Assembly (NCBI GenBank): GCA_035539135.1
Contig: DATLJD010000014.1
Span: 186,001-250,000 of the forward strand
From: JABFWF01 sp035539135
GTDB lineage: Bacteria > Pseudomonadota > Gammaproteobacteria > Xanthomonadales > Xanthomonadaceae
Direction of reading: 5' to 3'
Length of the DNA: 64,000 nucleotides
Under the pieces are notes generated by a model. It was not told where the DNA came from and searched no databases. It saw nothing but the letters and a program-made list of their open reading frames with translations. Both the position numbers and the translations under genes were made by a program. Positions 36,838 to 45,429 of the stretch are shown here, in pieces (the first letter of the stretch is position 1; each line of letters opens with the position of its first letter).

Positions 36838-36863
36838 CGAAGGCCGCCTCGCGGCGGCCTTCG
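36838..36863 (-). terminator. Terminator of rpmJ
   Basis: Perfect 11-bp stem CGAAGGCCGCC/GGCGGCCTTCG with a TCGC loop, followed on the minus strand by GCGTTTTC. It lies 51 bases after the rpmJ stop. Confidence 0.75.
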
Positions 36864-36913
36864 ATGCAACCCGGCAGCCCGGCGCTTGCGCGCAGCGGGC
36901 ATGCCTTCGTGTT

Positions 36914-37039
36914 TCAGCGCTGGCGCGCCTTGAAACGCGGGTTGGACTTGCAGATCACGAAGACCTTGCCACGACGGCGGACCACCTTGCAGTCGCGGTG
37001 ACGGGCCTTCGCCGACTTCAGGGAGGACAGCACCTTCAT
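36914..37039 (-). CDS. rpmJ: 50S ribosomal protein L36, zinc-less type
   Basis: Small 23S rRNA-binding protein of the large ribosomal subunit. The 41-residue product (MKVLSSLKSAKARHRDCKVV..., ending CKSNPRFKARQR) is the longer L36 type resembling E. coli YkgO. It has only two cysteines (C17 and C30), so it lacks the C-x-x-C zinc ribbon of standard 37-38 residue L36. In other bacteria this C-minus form is a zinc-sparing paralogue; here it may be the only one, which I cannot tell. The -10-like box sits in the loop of an inverted repeat at 37075-37097. Confidence 0.95.
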   Translation of the reverse strand: MKVLSSLKSAKARHRDCKVVRRRGKVFVICKSNPRFKARQR

Positions 37040-37067
37040 GACGGAACCTCGGCTACAGATTGGGTGG

Positions 37068-37084
37068 AAACACGAAGCCCGGCA
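37068..37084 (+). promoter_or_regulatory. cmk -10 region within a 16-bp palindrome
   Basis: Plus-strand TAGAAT at 37068-37073 belongs to AGAATCG-AC-CGATTCT (37069-37084), a perfect 7-bp inverted repeat spanning the expected start of transcription. On this strand it lies 117 bases before the cmk ATG in numbering, within the shared rpmJ/cmk region. Confidence 0.2.
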
Positions 37085-37097
37085 TTGTAGCCGGCTT
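37075..37097 (-). promoter_or_regulatory. rpmJ promoter box TACAAT inside an inverted repeat
   Basis: Minus-strand TACAAT (37089-37084) fills the six-base loop of an 8-bp stem (GCCGGCTT arm, one bulged C opposite). It is 45 bases before the rpmJ ATG. Compare the aguA site. Confidence 0.5.
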
Positions 37098-37200
37098 TTC
37101 TCCGCCCATTCAAGCGCTTGCGAAAGGCAGGCGAGGGCGTGGCCGGCCCGCGCACGGCGCGCCCCGATAGAATCGACCGATTCTCCCACAGGGCCCGCCC

Positions 37201-37917
37201 ATGACCGACCCCGCCGCGACCGCCGTCCCCGTGCTCACCATCGACGGGCCGTCCGGCTCGGGCAAGGGCACGATCAGCCGCCTGGTCGCCCGCCGGCTGG
37301 GCTGGCACTACCTCGACTCGGGCGCGCTGTACCGGGCGGTCGGCATCGCCGCGGGCTGGAACGACATCGACCTGTCGGACGCCTCCGCGCTGGTCCGCTG
37401 CGCCTTCGACACCCGGGTCAGCTTCCTCGACGAGGCCGGGGACGAGCCGCGGGTGCTGGTCAACGAGGTGGACGCGACCAGCGACCTGCGCACCGAGACC
37501 GCCGGCGCGGCGGCCTCGGCGATCGCCGCGATCCCCGAGGTCCGGGCCGCCCTGCGCGACCGCCAGCGCGCCTTTCGCCAGCCGCCGGGCCTGGTCGCCG
37601 ACGGCCGCGACATGGGCACGGTCATCTTCCCGGATGCCGCCCATAAGGTCTTTCTGACCGCCAGTGCCGAGGAACGCGCCGAAAGGCGCTATAAGCAGTT
37701 GAAGGACAAGGGGGTTTCCGTTACATTGGCCGGTCTGCTGCGGGAGATCCTCGCCCGCGACGCCCGCGACGCCAGCCGCGCGGTGGCGCCCCTGCGACCG
37801 GCCGACGACGCCGTCCGCATCGACACCACCGGCGTGCCGATCGAAGCGGTCGTCGAGCGCGTGCTGGCCTTGCTGCCGGCGCCGGACCGGATCGCCCCTG
37901 GCAGAGCAAGCCCCTAG
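37201..37917 (+). CDS. cmk: Cytidylate kinase
   Basis: Phosphorylates CMP and dCMP with ATP in nucleotide recycling. The 238-residue product has the P-loop DGPSGSGKGTISR (about residues 14-26), the CMP-binding LDSGALYRAVGIAA, and the NMP-kinase segments ADGRDMGTVIFPDA and SAEERAERRYKQL. It precedes rpsA, the cmk-rpsA-ihfB order shared by E. coli and Pseudomonas. A -10-like TAGAAT lies upstream. Confidence 0.95.
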   Translation: MTDPAATAVPVLTIDGPSGSGKGTISRLVARRLGWHYLDSGALYRAVGIAAGWNDIDLSDASALVRCAFDTRVSFLDEAGDEPRVLVNEVDATSDLRTETAGAAASAIAAIPEVRAALRDRQRAFRQPPGLVADGRDMGTVIFPDAAHKVFLTASAEERAERRYKQLKDKGVSVTLAGLLREILARDARDASRAVAPLRPADDAVRIDTTGVPIEAVVERVLALLPAPDRIAPGRASP

Positions 37918-38084
37918 CAGAGCAAGCAAGAACGGCCCGCCGCGATCCCGCGGCGGTCATCCACCAGACCTGGTTGCGTTCCCCGCCGGCCTTTCGCCGG
38001 CGACAACCTGCCAACCCAACGGGTGGGCCGATGCGTCGTCCGCACAGCGGCGGCCGCGGCCTGTGTATCCACCAGAGATTTTCC
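37918..38084 (+). promoter_or_regulatory. rpsA leader region
   Basis: 167 bases between cmk and rpsA. It includes a perfect 8-bp stem CCGCCGCG/CGCGGCGG at 37937-37956 and a smaller inverted repeat around the CGCCGG/CCGGCG pair near 37984-38001. E. coli rpsA is autoregulated through a structured leader lacking a strong Shine-Dalgarno. Here too only a weak AGAG is seen before the ATG, so similar control is possible. Confidence 0.4.
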
Positions 38085-39785
38085 ATGACTCCTGCTGCAA
38101 CCGAATCCTTCGCTGAACTGTTCGAACAGAGCCAGGCCCACATCGCCAAGCTCAAGCCCGGCGCGATCGTCACCGGCACCGTGGTCGACGTGCGTTCCGA
38201 CGTCGTCGTCATCAACGCGGGCCTGAAGTCCGAAGGCATCGTGCCGATCGAGCAGTTCCGCAACGACGCCGGCGAGATCGACGTGGGCATCGGCGACACC
38301 GTCAAGGTGGCGCTGGACTCGCTCGAGAATGGTTTTGGCGAGACCGTGCTTTCGCGCGAGAAGGCCAAGCGCGCGATGGTGTGGGACGAACTCGAGGAAG
38401 CGCTCGAGAAGAACGAGACCATCACCGGCCGCATCAGCGGCAAGGTCAAGGGCGGCTTCACCGTCGACATCAAGGACGTCCGCGCGTTCCTGCCGGGCTC
38501 GCTGGTCGACGTGCGCCCGGTCCGCGACCCGGTGTACCTGGAAGGCAAGGAGCTGGAGTTCAAGCTCATCAAGCTCGACCGCAAGCGCAACAACGTGGTG
38601 GTTTCGCGCCGCGCGGTGGTCGAGTCCGAGCATTCGGAAGAGCGCGAGCAGCTGCTCGAGAAGCTGGTCGAGGGCGCCGTGCTGAAGGGCGTCGTCAAGA
38701 ACCTGACCGACTACGGCGCGTTCGTCGACCTCGGCGGCATCGACGGCCTGCTGCACATCACCGACATGGCCTGGAAGCGCGTGCGCCATCCGTCCGAGGT
38801 GGTGGAAGTCGGCCAGGAGCTCGACGTCCGCGTGCTCAAGTACGACCGCGAGCGCAACCGCGTCAGCCTCGGCCTGAAGCAGCTGGGCGAGGATCCGTGG
38901 GACAACATCGGCCGCCGCTACCCGGCCAACACCCGCGTGTTCGGCAAGGTCTCCAACGTCACCGACTACGGCGCATTCGTCGAGATCGAGCCGGGCGTCG
39001 AGGGCCTGGTGCACGTGTCCGAGATGGACTGGACCAACAAGAACGTCAACCCGTCCAAGGTCGTGCAGGTCGGCGACGAGGTCGAGGTCATGGTCCTGGA
39101 CGTGGACGAGGAGCGCCGCCGCATCTCGCTGGGCATCAAGCAGGTCACCTCCAACCCGTGGGAGACCTTCGCCGCGATCCACAAGAAGGGCGACAAGGTC
39201 GAGGGCCAGATCAAGTCGATCACCGACTTCGGCATCTTCATCGGCCTGGAAGGCGGCATCGATGGCCTGGTCCACCTGTCCGACATCAGCTGGAACTCGA
39301 CCGGCGAGGACATCGCCCGCAACTACAAGAAGGGCGACACCCTCGAGGCCGTCGTGCTGGCGGTCGATCCGGAGCGCGAGCGCATCTCGCTGGGCGTCAA
39401 GCAACTGGAGCAGGACCCGATGGGCACCTACGTCGCGTCCAACGCGCGCGGTTCCATCGTCCGCGGCAAGGTGAAGGAAGTCGACGCCAAGGGCGCGACG
39501 GTCGAGCTCGAGAGCGGCGTGGAAGGCTACATCGCCGCCCGCGACATCGCCCGCGAGCGCATCGACGACGCCTCGCAGCACCTGAAGGTGGGCGACGAGG
39601 TCGAGGCCAAGATCATCGGCACCGACCGCAAGAGCCGCCTGATGCAGCTGTCGATCAAGGCCAAGGACGAGGCCGAGACCCAGGAGGCGCTGGCCGAGTA
39701 CAACCGCGCCGCCGCCGAGGCCTCCAGCGGCACCACCAAGCTCGGCGCGCTGCTGCGCGAGCAGCTCAACAGCAAGTCCGAGTAA
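38085..39785 (+). CDS. rpsA: 30S ribosomal protein S1
   Basis: Binds mRNA on the small subunit and helps start translation. The 566-residue product contains six S1 (OB-fold) repeats: for example GAIVTGTVVDVRSDVVVINAG, then repeats with LTDYGAFVDLGGIDGLLHITDM, VTDYGAFVEIEPGVEGLVHVSEM and ITDFGIFIGLEGGIDGLVHLSDI. The start MTPAATESFAELFEQS is standard. Codon use is strongly biased toward C/G-ending favoured codons as expected for a highly expressed gene. Confidence 0.97.
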   Translation: MTPAATESFAELFEQSQAHIAKLKPGAIVTGTVVDVRSDVVVINAGLKSEGIVPIEQFRNDAGEIDVGIGDTVKVALDSLENGFGETVLSREKAKRAMVWDELEEALEKNETITGRISGKVKGGFTVDIKDVRAFLPGSLVDVRPVRDPVYLEGKELEFKLIKLDRKRNNVVVSRRAVVESEHSEEREQLLEKLVEGAVLKGVVKNLTDYGAFVDLGGIDGLLHITDMAWKRVRHPSEVVEVGQELDVRVLKYDRERNRVSLGLKQLGEDPWDNIGRRYPANTRVFGKVSNVTDYGAFVEIEPGVEGLVHVSEMDWTNKNVNPSKVVQVGDEVEVMVLDVDEERRRISLGIKQVTSNPWETFAAIHKKGDKVEGQIKSITDFGIFIGLEGGIDGLVHLSDISWNSTGEDIARNYKKGDTLEAVVLAVDPERERISLGVKQLEQDPMGTYVASNARGSIVRGKVKEVDAKGATVELESGVEGYIAARDIARERIDDASQHLKVGDEVEAKIIGTDRKSRLMQLSIKAKDEAETQEALAEYNRAAAEASSGTTKLGALLREQLNSKSE

Positions 39786-39812
39786 GCGACAGCGACAACG
39801 CGGCACCCAGGC

Positions 39813-39840
39813 GACGGCCCGGCGCGCAAGCCGGGCCGTC
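39813..39840 (+). terminator. Hairpin after rpsA
   Basis: Perfect 11-bp stem GACGGCCCGGC/GCCGGGCCGTC with a 6-base loop between rpsA and ihfB. No T-tract follows, so partial termination or mRNA 3'-end protection is as likely as true termination. Confidence 0.45.
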
Positions 39841-39874
39841 GTCCTGACGGCGACACGCAGTCCCAGGGCAGGCG

Positions 39875-40177
39875 ATGACCAAGTCCGAACTGATCGAAAT
39901 CCTCACCCAGCGCCAGGCGCACCTGAAGGCCGAAGACGTCGACCTCGCGGTGAAGGCCCTGCTGGAGATGATGGGCGGCGCGCTGGCCCAGGGCGAGCGC
40001 ATCGAGATCCGCGGCTTCGGCAGCTTCTCCCTGCATTTCCGCCCGCCACGCACCGGCCGCAACCCGAAGACGGGCGAGGCGGTCGCGCTGCCGGGCAAGC
40101 ATGTTCCCCATTTCAAGCCGGGCAAGGAGCTGCGCGAACGCGTCAGCCAGGCCATGCCCGCGCCGGCCGAGGACTGA
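39875..40177 (+). CDS. ihfB: Integration host factor subunit beta
   Basis: With IhfA forms the DNA-bending heterodimer used in transcription, replication and recombination. The 100-residue product has MTKSELIEILTQRQAHL at the start, the RGFGSF motif and the beta-arm RNPKTGE whose proline intercalates into DNA; GKHVPHFKPGKELRERV follows. It lies downstream of rpsA as in E. coli and Pseudomonas. The 160 bp after it contains no lapA (DUF1049) gene, only a -10-like TAAGCT near 40220. Confidence 0.96.
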   Translation: MTKSELIEILTQRQAHLKAEDVDLAVKALLEMMGGALAQGERIEIRGFGSFSLHFRPPRTGRNPKTGEAVALPGKHVPHFKPGKELRERVSQAMPAPAED

Positions 40178-40337
40178 GTCCGTCGGTTCACCGGCCGTGA
40201 TCCCCGCGCACCACGTCGGCTAAGCTGGCGCCCGGCGAGCGGAACCACGCCGGCCAGGCGGGCGTGTCCGCCTGCACGACGTCCGCGACGGACGCGCCAG
40301 GCGCGCGCTCCGGCGCCTTTCATGGAGCGAGCGTCCG

Positions 40338-41519
40338 GTGACGGCTTTCCTCAACGAGTGGTTCTGGTTCTTCCTGTTGCTGCCCCTGGCGGCGCTGAGC
40401 GGCTGGGTCATCGGCCGTCGTGGCGGCGAGCGCCACAGCGACAGCCAGGTCAGCAAGCTGTCGACGACCTACTTCCGCGGCCTGAACTACCTGCTCAACG
40501 AGCAGCCGGACAAGGCGATCGAACTGTTCCTGCACATCGCCGAACTGGACAAGGAAACCTTCGAGACCCAGGTCGCGCTCGGCCACCTGTTCCGCCGCCG
40601 CGGCGAGGTGGACCGCGCGATCCGCCTGCACCAGGCGCTGGTCGAGCGCCGCGACCTGAGCGACGCGCAGAAGGTGCAGGCACTGCTCGCGCTCGGCGAG
40701 GACTACATGAAGTCCGGCCTGCTCGACCGCGCAGAGACCGTGTTCACCGACCTCGCCAGGATCGACCAGCGCGCGCCGCAGGCGCTGCGGCACCTGATCG
40801 GCATCTACCAGGCCGAACGCGACTGGCCCAAGGCGATCGAGAACGCGACCCGCTTCGAGGCGGTGACAGGCGAGCCGATGGGGCGGCTGATCGCGCAGTT
40901 CGAGTGCGAACTGGCCGAGCGCGAACGCGCGGCCGGCGACCTCGACGGCGCGCGTCGCGCAATCGCGCGCGCGTATGCGGCGGACTCGGCCTCGGTCCGC
41001 GCCGGCATGCTGGAAGGACGGATCGAGGTCGAGGCCGGCAACGACGTCGCCGCGATCCGCGCCTTCGAGCGCGCCGCGCGGCACGATCCCGACTACCTGC
41101 CCGAGATCCTGCCCGCGTTGCTGGCCTGCTACGACCGGGTCGGCGACACCCCGGGCGCGCGCGCCTTCCTCGCCGAAATGAGCGAGCACTACCGGGGTAT
41201 CTCGCCGGTGCTCGCGCTGACCCGGCTGGTCGAGGCGGGCGAAGGCGTCGGCGCGGCCCGCGCCTACCTCGCCCAGCAGCTGAAGGACCGGCCGTCGGTG
41301 CGCGGCGAGGCGGCGCTGATCGACCTGACCCTCGCCGAGGGCGCCGACCCCGCCGCGACCCTGCACGACCTCAAGCACATCACCGACCAGTTGCTGGTGC
41401 GCAACCCGAGCTACCGCTGCAGCCGCTGCGGCTTCGGCGCGCGCAGCCACCACTGGCAATGCCCCAGTTGCAAGGAATGGGGCACGATCAAGCCGCTGCT
41501 GAACTACGCGGTGGTGTGA
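40338..41519 (+). CDS. lapB: LPS assembly regulator LapB (YciM)
   Basis: Inner-membrane TPR protein that controls LpxC degradation and couples LPS synthesis to transport. The 393-residue product has an N-terminal membrane helix (about 8-26), then seven to nine TPRs, then a rubredoxin-type zinc site C361-x-x-C364 and C375-x-x-C378. The start is a GTG at 40338. In E. coli it is co-encoded with lapA; here lapA is absent. Four bases separate its stop from the following sugar transferase gene. Confidence 0.95.
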   Translation: MTAFLNEWFWFFLLLPLAALSGWVIGRRGGERHSDSQVSKLSTTYFRGLNYLLNEQPDKAIELFLHIAELDKETFETQVALGHLFRRRGEVDRAIRLHQALVERRDLSDAQKVQALLALGEDYMKSGLLDRAETVFTDLARIDQRAPQALRHLIGIYQAERDWPKAIENATRFEAVTGEPMGRLIAQFECELAERERAAGDLDGARRAIARAYAADSASVRAGMLEGRIEVEAGNDVAAIRAFERAARHDPDYLPEILPALLACYDRVGDTPGARAFLAEMSEHYRGISPVLALTRLVEAGEGVGAARAYLAQQLKDRPSVRGEAALIDLTLAEGADPAATLHDLKHITDQLLVRNPSYRCSRCGFGARSHHWQCPSCKEWGTIKPLLNYAVV

Positions 41520-41521
41520 AC

Positions 41522-42511
41522 ATGCCGCCGTCCGGCTGGCTGCCCTGGGCCGGCGTCGCCTTCGTCGTCGCCTGCGCCGGCACCTGGCTGGCGCGCCGTT
41601 ACGCGCTGCGCCGCCGGCTGATCGACCAGCCCGGGGAACGCCGCAGCCACCAGGTCGCCACGCCGCGCGGCGGCGGCGTCGCGATCGTGCCGGCGGTGCT
41701 GCCGCTGCTCGCGTGGCTCGCGTGGCGAACGCCGGCGGAACGCCCCTTGTTCGTCGCGATCGCCGCCGGCCTGCTGCTGGTGGCGGGGATCGGCTGGCTC
41801 GATGACCACCGCCCGTTGTCGCCGTGGCTGCGGCTGGGCGTGCACGCGCTGGCGTCGGCCTGCCTGGCCTGCGGGATCGCGCCGGACGCGGGCCTGGCAG
41901 GTGCCTTGCTCGCGTTTGCCGCCGCTATGGCCCTGACCAACGTGTGGAACTTCATGGACGGCATCGACGGGCTGGCGGCCAGCCAGGCGCTGCTGGTCGC
42001 GAGCGCCTGCGCGCTGTGGGCGGGCGGCGGTGCGGTCGCGCTGCTGGCCGTCGCGTTGGCGGCCGCCTGCGCCGGCTTCCTGCCCTTCAACCTGCCGCCC
42101 GCGCGGATCTTCCTCGGCGACGTCGGCAGCGGCGCGCTCGGCTTCCTGGTGGCCGCGTTGCTGGCCATGCTCGCGCCGCGGGACTGGGCGACGGCGTCGC
42201 TGCTGCTGTTGCCGATATCCGCCTTCGTTCTCGATGCCGGCTTCACGCTGGCGTCGCGCATCCGCGCGGGGGAGCGCTGGTGGTTGCCGCACACCAGCCA
42301 CGCCTACCAGCGCTGGACGCGGCGGCTGGGCCGACATGGCCCGGTCACGGCGGCCTACGCAGCATGGACCCTGGGCGCGTCCCTGCTGATGCTGGCCGGC
42401 AAGGAGGCGGGCGCTGCGTTTACAATGCCGGTCCTCGCCGGCTGCGGCCTGGCGGGGGCAGCCGCATGGACCCGGCTGCGCGCACTGCAACCCTCCGGAG
42501 ACAGGGAATGA
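41522..42511 (+). CDS. Undecaprenyl-phosphate sugar-1-phosphate transferase, WecA/WbpL type
   Basis: Starts a surface polysaccharide by moving a HexNAc-1-phosphate (GlcNAc or FucNAc-like) onto undecaprenyl phosphate. The 329-residue polytopic protein has about ten hydrophobic helices and the MraY/WecA motifs: DD in GWLDDHRPLS, NFMDGIDGLAA, FLGDVGSGALGF and the end-loop HTSHAYQR. Next to a WbpM-type gene it is best compared to WbpL of Pseudomonas. Its stop overlaps the next start. Which sugar it uses cannot be read from the sequence. Confidence 0.87.
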   Translation: MPPSGWLPWAGVAFVVACAGTWLARRYALRRRLIDQPGERRSHQVATPRGGGVAIVPAVLPLLAWLAWRTPAERPLFVAIAAGLLLVAGIGWLDDHRPLSPWLRLGVHALASACLACGIAPDAGLAGALLAFAAAMALTNVWNFMDGIDGLAASQALLVASACALWAGGGAVALLAVALAAACAGFLPFNLPPARIFLGDVGSGALGFLVAALLAMLAPRDWATASLLLLPISAFVLDAGFTLASRIRAGERWWLPHTSHAYQRWTRRLGRHGPVTAAYAAWTLGASLLMLAGKEAGAAFTMPVLAGCGLAGAAAWTRLRALQPSGDRE

Positions 42512-44418
42512 CCCGTTGGAAGGATCGCGTGACCCACGGCCTGCCCAGGCTGGCGGTCACCATGCACGACCTGTTCATGGTCTGGGCCGCGTGGCTCGGC
42601 CTGCACTACCTGCGCTTCGCCTTCTCCACCACGCCGCAGCCGTTCGTGCCCTGGTCCACCGAGGTGGCGATGGTGCTGACCGCGCAGGGCCTGGTGTTCT
42701 GGCGGGTCGGCCTGTACCGCGGCCTGTGGCGCTTCGCCAGCGTTCCCGACCTGATCAACATCCTCAAGGCCTGCCTGTTCGGCCTGCTGGCGATCGTCGC
42801 CACCCTGTTCCTGTACAACCGGCTGGACCTGGTGCCCCGCTCGGTGCTGGTGCTGTACCCGATCGTGCTGACCGCGCTGCTGGGCATGCCGCGCCTGGCC
42901 TACCGGGCGTGGAAGGATGTCCAGCTCGCGCATTCGGGCCAGGCCGCGCTGCGCGTCCTGATCCTCGGTGCCGGCCGCGCCGGCGAGGCGCTGGTGCGCG
43001 ATCTGCGCCGGACCGGCGCCTACCATCCGGTCGGCTTCCTGGACGATGCGCCCAGGCTGCGCGGCACCGATCTCCAGGGCCTGCCCGTGCTCGGCCGGAT
43101 CGACGAGGTGGGCCGGATCGCGCCGGAAGTGGCCGCGCAGCTGCTGGTGATCGCGATGCCGTCGCTGGGTGCGCAGGAAATGCGCCGGATCGTCGCTTCC
43201 TGCGAGCGTACCGGGCTGCCATTCCGCACCGTGCCACGGCTGGACGACCTGCTGGAAGGCCGCTCGCTGCCGGGCGACCTCAAGGAAGTGGCGATCGAGG
43301 ACCTGCTCGGCCGGCTGCCGGTCACTCCGGACTGGAAGGCGATCCGCGGCTGGCTGGGCGGCCGCAGCGTGCTGGTGACCGGTGCCGGCGGTTCGATCGG
43401 TTCCGAGCTCTGCCGCCAGTGCGCGCGCCACGGCGCCGGCCGGATCGCCCTGGTCGAGATGGATGAGCTCGCGCTGACCCGGATGCAGTCCGAACTGGCC
43501 CAGCACTTCCCGCAGGTGCAGTGCGTGCCGGTGCTGGGCGACTGCGGCGATCCCGCGGTGATCGGCCACGCGCTCGCCCTGGCCGAACCGGAAGCGGTGT
43601 TCCACGCGGCGGCCTACAAGCAGGTGCCGCTGTTGCAGAGCCAGCTGCGCGAGGCGGTGCGCAACAACGTGCTGGCGACCGAGACCGTCGCCCGCGCCAG
43701 CCAGGCGGCGGGCGTGGCGACCTTCGTGCTGATCTCCACCGACAAGGCGGTGGACCCGGTCAACGTGCTCGGCGCGACCAAGCGCTTCGCCGAAATGGCC
43801 TGCCAGGCGGTGATCGATCCGCAGGTCACTCGCTCGGTGACCGTGCGCTTCGGCAACGTGCTCGACTCGGCCGGGAGCGTGGTGCCGCTGTTCCGCGAGC
43901 AGATCCGCCAGGGCGGTCCGGTGACGGTCACCGATCCGGAAGTCACCCGCTACTTCATGACCATTCCCGAGGCCTGCCAGCTGATCCTGCAGGCGGCCGC
44001 CTTCGGGGCCCAGCAGGTGGTGTACACCCTGGACATGGGCGAGCCGGTGCCGATCCGCATGCTCGCCGAGCAGATGATCCGCCTGGCCGGCAAGGTGCCG
44101 GAACAGGACATCGCGATCGTCTACACCGGCCTGCGGCCCGGCGAGAAGCTGCACGAAAACCTGTTCCACGCGGACGAGCGTTATCGCCCGACCTCGCACC
44201 CGAAGATCCTGCAGGCGGAAGCCCGCGCGATCTCGGCCGAGCACGTGGTGGCGGCGAGTGAACGCCTGCGTGACGCGGTGGCCCGTTACGATCTGGAGGA
44301 ACTGTCCCGCCTGCTGCGCGACGCGGTTCCGGACTTCGTCCCGAGCGAACGCGCGCCCCAGGCGGCTTCGGCGACCGTGGTCGCCTTCCCCGCACGTCAG
44401 GCACGGAAGAATTCATGA
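42508..44418 (+). CDS. WbpM/FlaA1-type nucleotide-sugar 4,6-dehydratase
   Basis: Membrane-bound enzyme that dehydrates UDP-GlcNAc, leading to sugars such as QuiNAc or FucNAc. The 636-residue protein has four N-terminal membrane helices (about 10-130), a CoA-binding-like Rossmann domain (LILGAGRAGEALV, about 151), and an SDR domain (VLVTGAGGSIGSELC, from 288). The catalytic stretch STDKAVDPVNVLGATKR has the T-D-K and Met-type arrangement of WbpM/PglF rather than the YxxxK of most SDRs. It overlaps its neighbours by 4 bases on both sides. Confidence 0.92.
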   Translation: MTRWKDRVTHGLPRLAVTMHDLFMVWAAWLGLHYLRFAFSTTPQPFVPWSTEVAMVLTAQGLVFWRVGLYRGLWRFASVPDLINILKACLFGLLAIVATLFLYNRLDLVPRSVLVLYPIVLTALLGMPRLAYRAWKDVQLAHSGQAALRVLILGAGRAGEALVRDLRRTGAYHPVGFLDDAPRLRGTDLQGLPVLGRIDEVGRIAPEVAAQLLVIAMPSLGAQEMRRIVASCERTGLPFRTVPRLDDLLEGRSLPGDLKEVAIEDLLGRLPVTPDWKAIRGWLGGRSVLVTGAGGSIGSELCRQCARHGAGRIALVEMDELALTRMQSELAQHFPQVQCVPVLGDCGDPAVIGHALALAEPEAVFHAAAYKQVPLLQSQLREAVRNNVLATETVARASQAAGVATFVLISTDKAVDPVNVLGATKRFAEMACQAVIDPQVTRSVTVRFGNVLDSAGSVVPLFREQIRQGGPVTVTDPEVTRYFMTIPEACQLILQAAAFGAQQVVYTLDMGEPVPIRMLAEQMIRLAGKVPEQDIAIVYTGLRPGEKLHENLFHADERYRPTSHPKILQAEARAISAEHVVAASERLRDAVARYDLEELSRLLRDAVPDFVPSERAPQAASATVVAFPARQARKNS

Positions 44419-45335
44419 CATCAGCGCCGTCAGGTCCATCCCCCCGCATCCGCAAGGCCGTTTTCCCCGTCGCCGGACTCGGCACCCGGTTCCTTCCGGC
44501 GACCAAGACCGTTCCCAAGGAAATGCTGCCGGTGATCGACCGGCCGCTGATCCAGTACGCCGTGGACGAGGCGATCGAAGCAGGCTGCGACACCCTGGTG
44601 TTCGTGACCAACCGCTACAAGCATGCGGTAGCGGACTATTTCGACAAGGCCTATGAGCTCGAGCAGAAGCTGGAGCGCAGTGGCAAGACCGAGCAACTGG
44701 AACTGGTGCGCAGCGTGCTGCCCGACGGCGTGCGCGCGGTGTTCGTCACCCAGGCCGAGGCGCTGGGGCTGGGCCACGCGGTGTTGTGCGCCAAGCCCGT
44801 CATCGGCGACGAACCCTTCGCGGTGGTGTTGCCGGACGACCTGATCTGGAACCGGGGGCCCGGCGCACTGAAGCAGATGGCCGACCTCGCGGAGAAGACG
44901 GGGTCCAGCGTGCTGGCGACGCAGAACGTCAAGCGCGAGAAGACCGGCAGCTACGGGATCGCGGCGACCGAGGACTTCGAGGGGCGGCATGGCCGGATCA
45001 CCGCGATCGTCGAGAAGCCGGTCCCCGATGAAGCGCCCAGCACCCTGGCAGTGGTCGGCCGCTACGTGCTGTCGCCGCGTATCTTCGAACTGCTGGAACG
45101 CACGACGCCGGGCGCCGGGGGCGAGATCCAGCTGACCGATGCGATCTCCGCGCTGCTCGCGGAGGAGCCGGTGCTGGCCTACCGTTTCCAGGGCACGCGC
45201 TTCGATTGCGGCACCCATATCGGTCTCGTTGAAGCCACCATCCGTTTCGCGCTCGACCACGAAACGCTGAGCGATGCCGCGCGGGACATGATGCAGAAGG
45301 CGCTCGCGGAACTCGGCGTCATCGAACTCACCTGA
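44415..45335 (+). CDS. galU: UTP--glucose-1-phosphate uridylyltransferase
   Basis: Makes UDP-glucose for LPS core, exopolysaccharide and periplasmic glucans. The 306-residue product has the nucleotidyltransferase start AVFPVAGLGTRFLPATK, EMLPVIDRPLIQYAVDEA, the uridine-binding GLGHAVLCAK and VVLPDDLI. It overlaps the dehydratase stop (ATGA at 44415), so it is the last gene of the lapB-to-galU operon. GalU at this place links the cluster to cell-envelope sugar supply. Confidence 0.96.
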   Translation: MTSAPSGPSPRIRKAVFPVAGLGTRFLPATKTVPKEMLPVIDRPLIQYAVDEAIEAGCDTLVFVTNRYKHAVADYFDKAYELEQKLERSGKTEQLELVRSVLPDGVRAVFVTQAEALGLGHAVLCAKPVIGDEPFAVVLPDDLIWNRGPGALKQMADLAEKTGSSVLATQNVKREKTGSYGIAATEDFEGRHGRITAIVEKPVPDEAPSTLAVVGRYVLSPRIFELLERTTPGAGGEIQLTDAISALLAEEPVLAYRFQGTRFDCGTHIGLVEATIRFALDHETLSDAARDMMQKALAELGVIELT

Positions 45336-45429
45336 CTCGGCTGCCGCCGGGACAGGCGGGGTTCGGGCACGTCGCTGCGGAACAGGCGGCCTGCTAGGCT
45401 GGCGAAGCCGCCGACCGGGTTCCTGCCGC

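Noticed and set aside
37068..37084. Simple promoter call for cmk
   Set aside because: The box is more than 110 bases from the start, so it is kept only at low confidence and described mainly for its palindrome.
40178..40337. lapA (DUF1049) between ihfB and lapB
   Set aside because: No reading frame of suitable size or hydrophobic composition exists in these 160 bases.
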